Shown in pieces: positions 1 through 6,511 of a DNA stretch of 7,818 nucleotides. Within the stretch, counting starts at the first letter, position 1. Every line of letters begins with the position of its first letter. The DNA is from Clostridia bacterium (GTDB lineage: Bacteria > Bacillota > Clostridia > Oscillospirales > CAG-272): NCBI GenBank assembly GCA_017455945.1, contig JAFTLM010000260.1, forward strand, positions 1-7,818. Direction: 5' to 3'. The notes under the pieces are model-generated. The model was not told where the DNA came from. It did not search any database and saw nothing but the letters and a program-made list of their open reading frames with translations. Made by a program: the position numbers and the translations under genes.

Positions 1-120
1 TCGGAACTCCGCTTTTCTTTGACACAAAAGGCGCAAAGAAAAGCTCCCAAAAGAAACGCCGAGTGCCTGCGGGCACAAAAGGTCGCTTTTTTGCAAAAAA
101 GCTCCGCAAAAAACCTTTCT
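1..120 (-). repeat. Structured intergenic repeat, distal module (module A), left copy
   Basis: This non-coding module recurs as a direct copy at 7709-7818. The two match base for base over 1-76 and then differ by one substitution (79) and one paired length change. It is dense in dyads. An 11-bp stem pairs 11-21 with 34-44 around a 12-nt loop. A GTGCC/GGCAC hairpin lies at 63-67/72-76. A perfect 18-nt palindrome at 85-102 is enclosed by a 6-bp outer stem, 78-83/113-118. I place it on the minus strand because its conserved core (131-160) abuts the 3' end of the minus-strand gene spoIIR. The true outer boundary may lie before position 1. No transposase or convincing reading frame is present. It could be a miniature mobile element or a transcribed 3' structure, and the sequence alone does not decide. 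Confidence 0.85.
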
Positions 121-130
121 GGACTTGGCG

Positions 131-160
131 AGTGCGAACACATCCCTCGCCGCTAAACTA
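131..160 (-). repeat. Structured intergenic repeat, core module, left copy (inverted relative to 7473-7502)
   Basis: These 30 bases are the reverse complement of 7473-7502 with 28 of 30 matching. The core ends 9 nt from the spoIIR stop codon. Read in the spoIIR direction, GGCGAG (151-146) and CTCGCC (132-127) can close a hairpin around a 13-nt loop that includes TGTTCGCA. No T-rich intrinsic terminator separates spoIIR from the core, so the repeat is probably transcribed as the end of the spoIIR message or supplies its 3' end. Confidence 0.85.
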
Positions 161-169
161 ACGTTGGTT

Positions 170-784
170 TTATTTTCCGCCGAGATTCTCGAAAAATTCA
201 AGAAGTCTGAATCTTACTTTATAGGTAGCTTTCTCGCTTTCGGTGATGACCTTGTATTGGTCGGGTGTAAACCCGACGGCTACAAATTCCTCCGCGGGCT
301 TTACGGCGATAGACGTGCAGAGTTTGGGGAAGAGAACGCACCACCAGTTTTTTCCCTCGGCTTCGCCTATTTTGACCTTTACCGAGAGGTAGTTGCCCGC
401 AGGAAAGCAGAAGCGTTCGTAATCTTTGGTGGGATAGTACTCCTCGCAGATTTCAAGCGCCACGCTTTCAAAACAACCGTGTCGGGCAAGCTCAGCCGCC
501 GCGGCTTTCTCTATTTCTGAGCTGTGGTTGGCTATGATAACGGCGGCTTCGTCTCGGCTTGCTACTCCCGATATCAGAGGCGTGGTTTGCTCCAGCACGG
601 CGTCTCTGACTTTCAGCTTCAGGCTTTGGTCGGCTTCGCTGTCGGAGTTGGCTATAACGTGGAGGCGGAGAACCTTGTCGTATATTTCGCCTTCTCCGTG
701 TATGGGCAGTATGCAAAAAAGCAGTAGAAGGCAAAGCGTGGCTACGGTAAGCAGTGTAAGTATCGTGTCTGTTGACGGCTTCAT
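170..784 (-). CDS. spoIIR: Stage II sporulation protein R (SpoIIR)
   Basis: SpoIIR is the forespore-made secreted signal that activates the membrane protease SpoIIGA in the mother cell, which then processes pro-sigma-E. The predicted 204-aa protein has an N-terminal hydrophobic segment at about residues 8-27, serving as signal peptide or anchor. Family-typical blocks follow: LRLHVIANSDS (39-49), KLKVRDAVL (56-64), PAGNY (128-132) and GKNWWCVLFPKLC (144-156). Length is normal for the family. I chose the ATG at 784 over an in-frame ATG at 814 for two reasons. It has an AAAGGA ribosome site (793-798) 8 nt upstream, and the longer start would fall at or before the transcript start of the predicted sigma-F promoter. 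The gene diverges from the arg operon, to which it is functionally unrelated. Its stop codon lies 9 nt from a repeat element. Confidence 0.95.
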   Translation of the reverse strand: MKPSTDTILTLLTVATLCLLLLFCILPIHGEGEIYDKVLRLHVIANSDSEADQSLKLKVRDAVLEQTTPLISGVASRDEAAVIIANHSSEIEKAAAAELARHGCFESVALEICEEYYPTKDYERFCFPAGNYLSVKVKIGEAEGKNWWCVLFPKLCTSIAVKPAEEFVAVGFTPDQYKVITESEKATYKVRFRLLEFFENLGGK

Positions 785-815
785 TTGAAAAATCCTTTCT
801 TTTTCGTTTACCATT

Positions 816-845
816 TATTGTGTCCATATGCAAAAACGGATATTC
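816..845 (-). promoter_or_regulatory. Predicted sigma-F (forespore) promoter of spoIIR
   Basis: Read on the minus strand, GGACACAATA (825-816) fits the sigma-F -10 pattern GGnnAnAnTw at every defined position. GAATA (845-841) lies 15 bp upstream and differs from the -35 pattern GywTA only at the weak second base. spoIIR is a known sigma-F target in Bacillus, which fits. A transcript would start near 809 and leave a leader of about 25 nt before the ATG at 784. sigma-G recognises similar sites and is an alternative. Confidence 0.7.
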
Positions 846-846
846 A

Positions 847-864
847 TATGAATAAAAATTCACT
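847..864. promoter_or_regulatory. ARG box 1 (distal ArgR/AhrC operator)
   Basis: The core TGAATAAAAATTCA (849-862) matches the Bacillus ARG box, with perfect TGAAT/ATTCA arms. The 18 bases 846-863 are identical to 975-992 in the proximal box. A second dyad, ATTCATATGAAT (842-853), overlaps its left side. The box is centred about 116 bp upstream of the predicted argG transcript start, and its edge is 1 bp from the predicted spoIIR -35 element. Confidence 0.85.
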
Positions 865-877
865 AAAATATTCATTA

Positions 878-895
878 TTGTGCAACATTGCACAA
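878..895. promoter_or_regulatory. Unassigned 18-bp dyad, operator-like
   Basis: TTGTGCAA and TTGCACAA form perfect 8-bp inverted arms around a 2-bp centre. The dyad lies between the two divergent promoters, upstream of both -35 elements (33 bp from spoIIR's and 40 bp from argG's). It should therefore not be in either transcript, which favours a protein binding site over an RNA hairpin. It does not match the ARG box, and I do not recognise the regulator. Confidence 0.55.
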
Positions 896-935
896 AATAT
901 TGAGATTTATTTTTTAAAATTATATAAAATTTGTA

Positions 936-964
936 TTGACTTTTGACAATATGCGATGTATAAT
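936..964 (+). promoter_or_regulatory. Vegetative (sigma-A-type) promoter of the arg operon
   Basis: TTGACT (936-941) is followed after exactly 17 bp by a perfect TATAAT (959-964). The 30 bases upstream are almost all A and T, like an UP element. The transcript should start near 971, giving a leader of about 37 nt. That is too short for a T-box or riboswitch, so control is most likely by operator binding. Confidence 0.9.
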
Positions 965-975
965 AATACACGTAA

Positions 976-993
976 TATGAATAAAAATTCACA
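976..993. promoter_or_regulatory. ARG box 2 (proximal ArgR/AhrC operator)
   Basis: The core TGAATAAAAATTCA (978-991) is the same as in box 1. The box begins 11 bp after the -10 element, covers the start of the transcript, and ends at the argG ribosome binding site (AAGGAG, 993-998). Binding here should block initiation or promoter clearance. This is the expected arrangement for arginine-dependent repression by an ArgR/AhrC hexamer. The argR gene itself is not in the window. Confidence 0.9.
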
Positions 994-1007
994 AGGAGAT
1001 AAAAATC

Positions 1008-2240
1008 ATGCTTAACAAAGAAAACATCAAAAAAGTAGTTCTCGCTTATTCGGGAGGACTTGACACCTCTATAATCATTCCGTGGCTCAAGGAAAACTAC
1101 AACAACTGCGAGGTTATCGCGGTTTCGGGTAACGTAGGTCAGAGCGACGAGCTTGAGGGCCTTGAGGAAAAGGCTATCAAGACGGGTGCCTCCAAGATTT
1201 ACATTGAGGACCTTACAGAGGAGTTCGTTGACGACTACATCATTCCCACAGTAAAGGCAGGCGCACTTTACGAGGAATATATGCTCGGTACTTCCTTCGC
1301 ACGTCCCATCATAGCAAAGAGAATTGCTGAAATCGCTCTCGCAGAGGGTGCTGACGCTATCTGCCACGGCTGCACCGGTAAGGGTAACGACCAGGTTCGT
1401 TTTGAGCTTGCCATCAAGGCTTTCGCTCCCAAGATGCCCATCATCGCTCCCTGGCGTGAGTGGACAATCAAGTCCCGTGAGGAGGAGATCGAGTACGCGG
1501 AGGCACACAACGTTCCTCTTAAGATAAACAGAGAGACAAACTACTCTAAGGACAAGAACCTCTGGCACCTTTCTCACGAGGGTCTTGACCTTGAGGACGC
1601 GGGCAACGAGCCTATGTACGAGAAGAAGGGCTTCCTTGAAATGGGCGTTTCTCCCATCGATGCTCCCGACGTTCCCACATACATCACTCTCGACTTTGAA
1701 GAGGGTAAGCCCGTTGCGTTCAACGACAAGAAGATGAGCGCAAAGGAAATTATCCTTGAGCTCAACAAGGTTGGCGGAGCTAACGGTATCGGTCTTCTTG
1801 ACATCGTTGAGAACCGTCTTGTAGGTATGAAGTGCCGCGGCGTTTACGAGACTCCCGGCGGAGCTATTCTCTATGCGGCTCACAACTACCTTGAGACGAT
1901 CTGCCTTGACAAGTACACAATGCACAAGAAGCAGGAGCTTTCAATCACATTCGGTGAGCTTGTTTACAACGGTCAGTGGTACACACCTCTCCGCGAGGCT
2001 ATTTCCGCGTTCGTTGACAAGACCCAGGAGCACGTAACCGGTAAGGTTAAGCTTAAGCTCTACAAGGGCAACATCATCAAGGCGGGCGTATGGAGCGACT
2101 GGTCGCTCTACTCCGAGGAGATCGCAACCTTTGGCGAGGACAACGTATACAATCAGGCTGATTCGGCAGGATTTATCAACCTCTTCGGTCTTCCCATCTC
2201 TGTTCAGGCTCAGGTTAAGAAAAAGAACGAGAACAAATAA
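1008..2240 (+). CDS. argG: Argininosuccinate synthase
   Basis: This cytosolic enzyme joins citrulline and aspartate using ATP to give argininosuccinate, the penultimate step of arginine synthesis. The 410-aa protein has the nucleotide-binding PP-motif AYSGGLDTS (13-21), FARPIIAKR (98-106), HGCTGKGNDQVRFE (120-133) and NLWHLSHEG (184-192). Length is normal. The ATG at 1008 has AAGGAG (993-998) 9 nt upstream, and nothing further upstream competes. It is the first gene of the operon, directly behind the ARG-box promoter. Its usual partner argH is absent. A 73-nt gap with a stem-loop separates it from argC, so its expression may be partly uncoupled from the genes behind it. Confidence 0.98.
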   Translation: MLNKENIKKVVLAYSGGLDTSIIIPWLKENYNNCEVIAVSGNVGQSDELEGLEEKAIKTGASKIYIEDLTEEFVDDYIIPTVKAGALYEEYMLGTSFARPIIAKRIAEIALAEGADAICHGCTGKGNDQVRFELAIKAFAPKMPIIAPWREWTIKSREEEIEYAEAHNVPLKINRETNYSKDKNLWHLSHEGLDLEDAGNEPMYEKKGFLEMGVSPIDAPDVPTYITLDFEEGKPVAFNDKKMSAKEIILELNKVGGANGIGLLDIVENRLVGMKCRGVYETPGGAILYAAHNYLETICLDKYTMHKKQELSITFGELVYNGQWYTPLREAISAFVDKTQEHVTGKVKLKLYKGNIIKAGVWSDWSLYSEEIATFGEDNVYNQADSAGFINLFGLPISVQAQVKKKNENK

Positions 2241-2255
2241 TTTTACACTTAAAAG

Positions 2256-2279
2256 GAGCTGTCTCTTTTGAGGCAGCTC
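2256..2279 (+). terminator. Stem-loop between argG and argC (leaky terminator or mRNA-stabilising hairpin)
   Basis: Ten bases (2256-2265) pair with 2270-2279 around a TTTT loop, with one G-U wobble. Only isolated T residues follow, so it is not a strong intrinsic terminator. It shares the 11-nt run AAAAGGAGCTG with the bona fide operon terminator (2251-2261 and 7423-7433) but lacks the matching CCTTTT side. A smaller dyad, AATAAG/CTTATT, follows at 2281-2293. I see no convincing promoter between argG and argC, so read-through must supply argCJBDF. The hairpin would lower distal expression or protect the argG 3' end. Confidence 0.5.
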
Positions 2280-2313
2280 TAATAAGTCTTATTCCAAATA
2301 TTTGAGGTTTACT

Positions 2314-3240
2314 ATGAAAAAAGTTTTTATTGACGGAAGCGCCGGCACTACGGGGCTTCGTATTTACGAGAGGCTTTCGGAGAGAAGCGATATTGAGCTT
2401 ATAAAGCTCAGCGACGCCGAACGCAAGGACCCCGATGCACGTAAAAAGGCTATAAACGCCAGTGACATCACCTTCCTTTGCCTTCCCGACGACGCGGCAA
2501 GAGAGTCGGTGTCCTTCGTGGAGAACTACAGCACGGTCATCATTGACACTTCTACGGCTCACAGAACAAATACCGCGTTTGCTTACGGATTTCCCGAGCT
2601 TTCGGCGGCACATTTTGAGAAGCTGAAGGCTTCAAAAAGAATTGCCGTTCCCGGCTGTCACGCCAGCGGATTTATCGCCCTTGTGTACCCTCTCGTCGAA
2701 GCAGGACTTGTTGACAAGGATATCAAGCTGACCTGCTTTTCACTGACAGGCTATTCGGGCGGCGGAAAAAAGATGATAGCCGAATACGAGGGTGAGGAAA
2801 GAGACGTTCTTCTCGACGCTCCCCGTCAGTACGGTATTTCTCAGTCTCACAAGCATCTTCCCGAGATGGTGGCTGTTACGGGAATAGAATCGGCTCCCAT
2901 ATTCTGCCCCATAGTCGCTGACTTCTACAGCGGAATGGAGGTTACCGTTCCTCTCTTCGCTTCCGAGCTTAAGGGAAGTGTGGAGGACATCAAAAAGGTG
3001 TATTCCGAAAAATACAACACAAGCATAGTAAAGTATGCCGAGAACTTTGACGAGAGCGGATTTGTGTCTGCGGGCAGGTTCTCTATGCTCGATTCTATGG
3101 AAATTTCGGTTTCGGGCAACGGCGAACGCATTCTCCTTGTTGCCAGATACGACAATCTTGGCAAGGGCGCATCGGGTGCGGCACTCGAATGTATGAATAT
3201 CGTAATGGGTGCGGAGCCCACTACAGGACTTAATGTTTAA
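2314..3240 (+). CDS. argC: N-acetyl-gamma-glutamyl-phosphate reductase, type 2 (short form)
   Basis: The enzyme reduces N-acetylglutamyl-5-phosphate to the semialdehyde with NADPH. The 308-aa length and the N-terminal FIDGSAGTTGLRI (5-17) nucleotide-binding motif mark the shorter type-2 ArgC family rather than the roughly 345-aa type-1 form. Further marks are CLPDDAA (56-62), the catalytic-cysteine motif VPGCHASGF (112-120, Cys115) and GYSGGGKKMIAEYE (146-159). I chose ATG 2314 because GAGG (2304-2307) sits 6 nt upstream. A TTG at 2302 is in frame but lacks its own ribosome site. argJ follows after 10 nt. The choice of type is from family knowledge. Confidence 0.95.
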   Translation: MKKVFIDGSAGTTGLRIYERLSERSDIELIKLSDAERKDPDARKKAINASDITFLCLPDDAARESVSFVENYSTVIIDTSTAHRTNTAFAYGFPELSAAHFEKLKASKRIAVPGCHASGFIALVYPLVEAGLVDKDIKLTCFSLTGYSGGGKKMIAEYEGEERDVLLDAPRQYGISQSHKHLPEMVAVTGIESAPIFCPIVADFYSGMEVTVPLFASELKGSVEDIKKVYSEKYNTSIVKYAENFDESGFVSAGRFSMLDSMEISVSGNGERILLVARYDNLGKGASGAALECMNIVMGAEPTTGLNV

Positions 3241-3250
3241 GAGGTGCGAA

Positions 3251-4474
3251 ATGATAAAACAGATAGACGGCGGCGTTTGCGCCGCAAAAGGATTTAAAGC
3301 TAACGGCGTTCATTGCGGAATCCGCAAGAACAGAACAAAACGCGACCTTGCTCTTATTTTCAGCGAGGCTTCGGCATCGGCGGCAGCTGTATACACCACC
3401 AATCTGGTAAAGGGAGCTCCGCTTACCGTTACAAAGGCACATATCGCCGACGGAAAGGCTCAGGCGGTTATCTGCAACAGCGGAAACGCAAATACCTGCA
3501 ACGCAAACGGCATCGAAATTGCCGAGGGTATGAGCGACCTTTTGGCAAAGGAGCTTGGAATTAAGGCAGAGGACGTTGTGGTGGCTTCCACCGGCGTTAT
3601 CGGTCAGCCCCTTGACCTTGCTCCCATCGCATCGGGTATCCCCTCACTTTGCTCTGGACTTTCTTCCGATTTTGAGGCAAGCAAGCTTGCGGCTGAGGGT
3701 ATTATGACCACAGATACAAAGCTCAAGGAAATATCCTTCAGCTTCAATATCGGCGGCAAGGAGTGCAAGATAGGCGGTATTGCCAAGGGAAGCGGTATGA
3801 TTCACCCCAACATGGCAACAATGCTGGTATTCATCACCACCGACTGTGCGGTGTCCTCAGAGATGCTTCAGGCGGCTCTTTCCGAGGACGTCAAGCACTC
3901 GTTCAATATGGTAAGCGTGGACGGAGACACCTCCACAAACGATATGGTTACGGTACTTGCCAACGGTATGGCGGGCAACGCCGAGATTTCTTCCGAGGGT
4001 GCCGAGTTTGACCTCTTCAAGGAGGCTCTGGCAAAGGTAACGACATATCTCTGCCGTGAGATAGCACGCGACGGCGAGGGTGCCACAAAGCTTCTTGAAT
4101 GCAAGGTTTCGGGTGCCAAGAACGAGGCGACGGCAAAGGTCGTGGCTAAATCGGTTATCTGTTCTTCGCTTTTCAAGGCGGCTATGTTCGGTGCCGACGC
4201 CAACTGGGGCCGTGTGCTTTGTGCCATAGGCTACAGCGGTGCGGAGGTGGACGTTGCAAAGGTTGACGTTTCCTTTGTTTCCGAGGCGGGAAGAATTGAC
4301 GTGTGTAAGAACGGTGCGGGCATCGATTTCTCCGAGGAAAAGGCGAAAGAGATACTCACAAAGGACGAGATACAGATAATTATCGGTCTTGGCGACGGCA
4401 ACGGCTCTGCTTGCGCGTGGGGCTGTGACCTTACCTACGATTACGTAAAGATAAACGGCGATTACAGAACTTAA
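3251..4474 (+). CDS. argJ: Glutamate N-acetyltransferase / ornithine acetyltransferase (ArgJ)
   Basis: ArgJ moves the acetyl group from N-acetylornithine to glutamate, closing the acetyl cycle. Bifunctional forms also make N-acetylglutamate from acetyl-CoA. The 407-aa proenzyme cleaves itself within KGSGMIHPNMATML (179-192). Thr190 (codon 3818-3820) becomes the N-terminal nucleophile of the beta chain, and STGVIG (113-118) supplies the oxyanion hole. The C-terminus, AWGCDLTYDYVKINGDYRT, is typical of the family. ATG 3251 is preceded by GAGGTG (3241-3246), 4 nt away. The open frame extends upstream into argC but has no ribosome site there. No separate argA or argE is present, consistent with an acetyl-recycling pathway. 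Whether this copy is mono- or bifunctional cannot be read from motifs alone. Confidence 0.97.
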   Translation: MIKQIDGGVCAAKGFKANGVHCGIRKNRTKRDLALIFSEASASAAAVYTTNLVKGAPLTVTKAHIADGKAQAVICNSGNANTCNANGIEIAEGMSDLLAKELGIKAEDVVVASTGVIGQPLDLAPIASGIPSLCSGLSSDFEASKLAAEGIMTTDTKLKEISFSFNIGGKECKIGGIAKGSGMIHPNMATMLVFITTDCAVSSEMLQAALSEDVKHSFNMVSVDGDTSTNDMVTVLANGMAGNAEISSEGAEFDLFKEALAKVTTYLCREIARDGEGATKLLECKVSGAKNEATAKVVAKSVICSSLFKAAMFGADANWGRVLCAIGYSGAEVDVAKVDVSFVSEAGRIDVCKNGAGIDFSEEKAKEILTKDEIQIIIGLGDGNGSACAWGCDLTYDYVKINGDYRT

Positions 4475-4490
4475 TTCACAGGAGACGGAT

Positions 4491-5345
4491 ATGAATCTTA
4501 CAAACGCACAAAGGGCGGGCATCATAGTTGAGGCTCTCCCGTACATACAGAAATACAACAACAAAATCATCGTAGTCAAATACGGCGGAAACGCAATGAT
4601 AAACGAGGAGCTTAAGGAAGCCGTTATGGGCGACCTTGTATTGCTCTCAATAATCGGCATCAAGGTCGTACTTGTACACGGCGGCGGTCCCGAGATAACC
4701 GATATGCTCGCCAAGATAGGCAAGAAGAGCGAGTTCGTAAACGGTCTCCGCGTTACCGACAAGGAAACGGTAGACATCGTTCAGATGGTGCTTGCGGGCA
4801 AGATAAACAAGAATCTTGTAAATCTTATTGAGAACAAGGGCGGTAAGGCTGTGGGACTTTCGGGAATCGACGGTCATATGATAGAAGCAAAACAGCTTGA
4901 TCCCGTGCTGGGTTACGTGGGCGAGATAACAAACGTGGACGTCACTCCCATATTTGACGTTCTTGAAAAGGGCTACATTCCGATAGTTTCCACGGTAGCC
5001 TGCGACAAGGAAGGGAACACCTACAACATCAATGCCGACACCGCGGCGGCGAAGATTGCGGGTGCACTCGGTGCGGAAAGCCTTATTTCCATGACCGACA
5101 TTGCGGGAATTCTCCGCGATAAGGACGATTCCTCCACTCTTATTCCCAAGATAACGGTAGCAGAAACTCCGGGGCTTATTGAGGACGGCGTTATTTCGGG
5201 AGGTATGATTCCCAAGGTTGAGTGCTGTACCACGGCTATCAAAGAGGGCGTCCGCAAGGTCTTTATCATCGACGGACGTATTCCTCACGCAATTCTTATT
5301 GAAACTCTTACCGACGAAGGTATCGGTACAATGTTTGTAGGTTGA
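4491..5345 (+). CDS. argB: Acetylglutamate kinase
   Basis: ArgB phosphorylates N-acetylglutamate with ATP and is commonly the feedback-controlled step in acetyl-recycling pathways. The 284-aa protein shows VVKYGGNAM (28-36, phosphate-binding lysine and glycine loop), LVHGGGPEI (61-69), TYNINADTAA (177-186), TDIAG (202-206) and SGGMIPKVECC (236-246). An N-terminal helix-like stretch (QRAGIIVEALPYIQ, 7-20) precedes the first strand. This extension is characteristic of hexameric, arginine-inhibited kinases. A conserved-looking C-terminal tail ending EGIGTMF is also present, so arginine inhibition is inferred. AGGAG (4480-4484) precedes ATG 4491 by 6 nt. The gap to argJ is 16 nt and to argD 2 nt. 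Confidence 0.97.
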   Translation: MNLTNAQRAGIIVEALPYIQKYNNKIIVVKYGGNAMINEELKEAVMGDLVLLSIIGIKVVLVHGGGPEITDMLAKIGKKSEFVNGLRVTDKETVDIVQMVLAGKINKNLVNLIENKGGKAVGLSGIDGHMIEAKQLDPVLGYVGEITNVDVTPIFDVLEKGYIPIVSTVACDKEGNTYNINADTAAAKIAGALGAESLISMTDIAGILRDKDDSSTLIPKITVAETPGLIEDGVISGGMIPKVECCTTAIKEGVRKVFIIDGRIPHAILIETLTDEGIGTMFVG

Positions 5346-5347
5346 TT

Positions 5348-6511
5348 ATGAATATTAAAGAAAAAGACAAAAAGTATATAGCCAACACTTACGCCCGCTT
5401 TGACCTTTGCTTGAAAAGCGGAAAGGGCTCGCTGGTGTACGACGAAAACGGCAAGGAGTATATAGACTTGGGTACGGGTATCGCCGTAAACAGCTTCGGT
5501 GTTGCCGACGGTGAGTGGATAGAAGCGGTTACAGCCCAGCTTAACACGCTTCAGCACTCCTCCAACCTCTATTATTCCGAGCCCTGCGCTCTTCTTGCCG
5601 AGACCCTTTGCAGCCGCACGGGAATGAGCAAGGTGTTTTTCTCCAACTCGGGTGCCGAGGCAAACGAGTGTGCCATCAAGGCGGCGAGAAAATACGCCGC
5701 AGACAAAAAGGGCAAGGACTACTACACGATAATTACGCTTAAAAACAGCTTTCACGGAAGAACCATAACCACTCTGGCGGCTACCGGTCAGGACGTGTTC
5801 CACAACGATTTCACGCCCCTTACCGAGGGCTTCGTTTACGCCGAGGCTAACAACCTTGAGGACGTAAAGCGGCTGGCTGAAGAAAACAAGTGTGCCGCCG
5901 TTATGATGGAGGTAGTTCAGGGCGAGGGCGGAGTTATTGCCCTTGACCGCGATTTCGTCGTGGGCGTGGCAAAGCTTGCCGAGGAAAAGGACCTGGTGCT
6001 TATCTGCGACGAGGTTCAGATCGGCAACGGACGAAGCGGAATGCTTTACGGATATATGAATTACGGCATCAAGCCCGATCTTGTAAGCACCGCAAAGGGA
6101 CTTGGCAACGGACTGCCCCTGGGCGCGACGCTCTTCTCCGAAAAGCTTTCGGGCGTGCTGGGTGCGGGAATGCACGGTTCCACTTTCGGCGGGAACCCCG
6201 TGGCATGTGCGGGTGCGCTTAACGTCATCTCACGTATAGACGATAAGCTTCTTGCCGAGGTGCGTGAAAAATCCAAGTACATATTTGACACCCTCTCTTG
6301 CGCCAAGGGCGTGAAGAGCGTAAGCGGAATGGGACTTATGATAGGCGTTGAGACCGAGCGTGACGCATCCGAGGTCATTGCCGAATGTATGGAGCGAGGC
6401 GTGCTCCCCATAAAGGCGAAGACCAAAGTGAGACTGCTCCCCGCTCTCAACATTCCCATGGAACAACTTAAAAAAGCAATAGAAATTCTTATGGAGGTAT
6501 GCGCAAAATGA
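5348..6511 (+). CDS. argD: Acetylornithine aminotransferase
   Basis: This class-III PLP aminotransferase converts N-acetylglutamate semialdehyde to N-acetylornithine with glutamate as amino donor. The 387-aa protein has SNSGAEANECAIKAARK (99-115), NSFHGRT (133-139), the PLP-contacting Asp in LICDEVQIGNGRSG (218-231, Asp221), the Schiff-base lysine in STAKGLGNG (247-255, Lys250), and GSTFGGNPVACA. The usual DEVQTGxGR(T/S)G reads DEVQIG here, a mild substitution. ATG 5348 begins 2 nt after the argB stop with only a weak AGG 6 nt upstream, so translation is probably coupled to argB. A TTG at 5342, overlapping the argB stop, is a less likely start. Confidence 0.96.
   Translation: MNIKEKDKKYIANTYARFDLCLKSGKGSLVYDENGKEYIDLGTGIAVNSFGVADGEWIEAVTAQLNTLQHSSNLYYSEPCALLAETLCSRTGMSKVFFSNSGAEANECAIKAARKYAADKKGKDYYTIITLKNSFHGRTITTLAATGQDVFHNDFTPLTEGFVYAEANNLEDVKRLAEENKCAAVMMEVVQGEGGVIALDRDFVVGVAKLAEEKDLVLICDEVQIGNGRSGMLYGYMNYGIKPDLVSTAKGLGNGLPLGATLFSEKLSGVLGAGMHGSTFGGNPVACAGALNVISRIDDKLLAEVREKSKYIFDTLSCAKGVKSVSGMGLMIGVETERDASEVIAECMERGVLPIKAKTKVRLLPALNIPMEQLKKAIEILMEVCAK

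Noticed and set aside
125..520. 131-codon plus-strand open frame overlapping the repeat core and spoIIR
   Set aside because: It is antisense to spoIIR, starts inside a repeat and has no family resemblance.
861..877. Third, degenerate ARG box next to box 1
   Set aside because: Only one ATTCA half-site is intact and about 8 of 14 core positions match. Spacing does not fit the usual tandem box arrangement.
943..948. Perfect TTGACA as an alternative -35 for argG
   Set aside because: It lies only 10 bp from TATAAT. The overlapping TTGACT at 936-941 has the ideal 17-bp spacing.
971..1007. T-box or arginine riboswitch in the argG leader
   Set aside because: The leader is about 37 nt and filled by an ARG box and the ribosome site, leaving no room for a structured leader RNA.
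492..1925. Long minus-strand open frame opposite argG and spanning the control region (477 codons)
   Set aside because: It lies antisense to a certain argG and crosses the promoters and both ARG boxes. Its translation is low-complexity without domain motifs, and it overlaps spoIIR in another frame. It is a by-product of argG codon bias.
2302..2313. TTG start for argC four codons upstream
   Set aside because: The GAGG ribosome site lies inside this extension and is correctly spaced for the ATG at 2314.
3209..3250. Upstream start for argJ within the end of argC
   Set aside because: The ATG at 3251 has its own GAGGTG site, and the protein there begins with the conserved ArgJ N-terminus. The extension has no ribosome site.
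3857..4777. 306-codon minus-strand open frame opposite argJ and argB
   Set aside because: It is a shadow of two certain genes, with no ribosome site and no recognisable motif.
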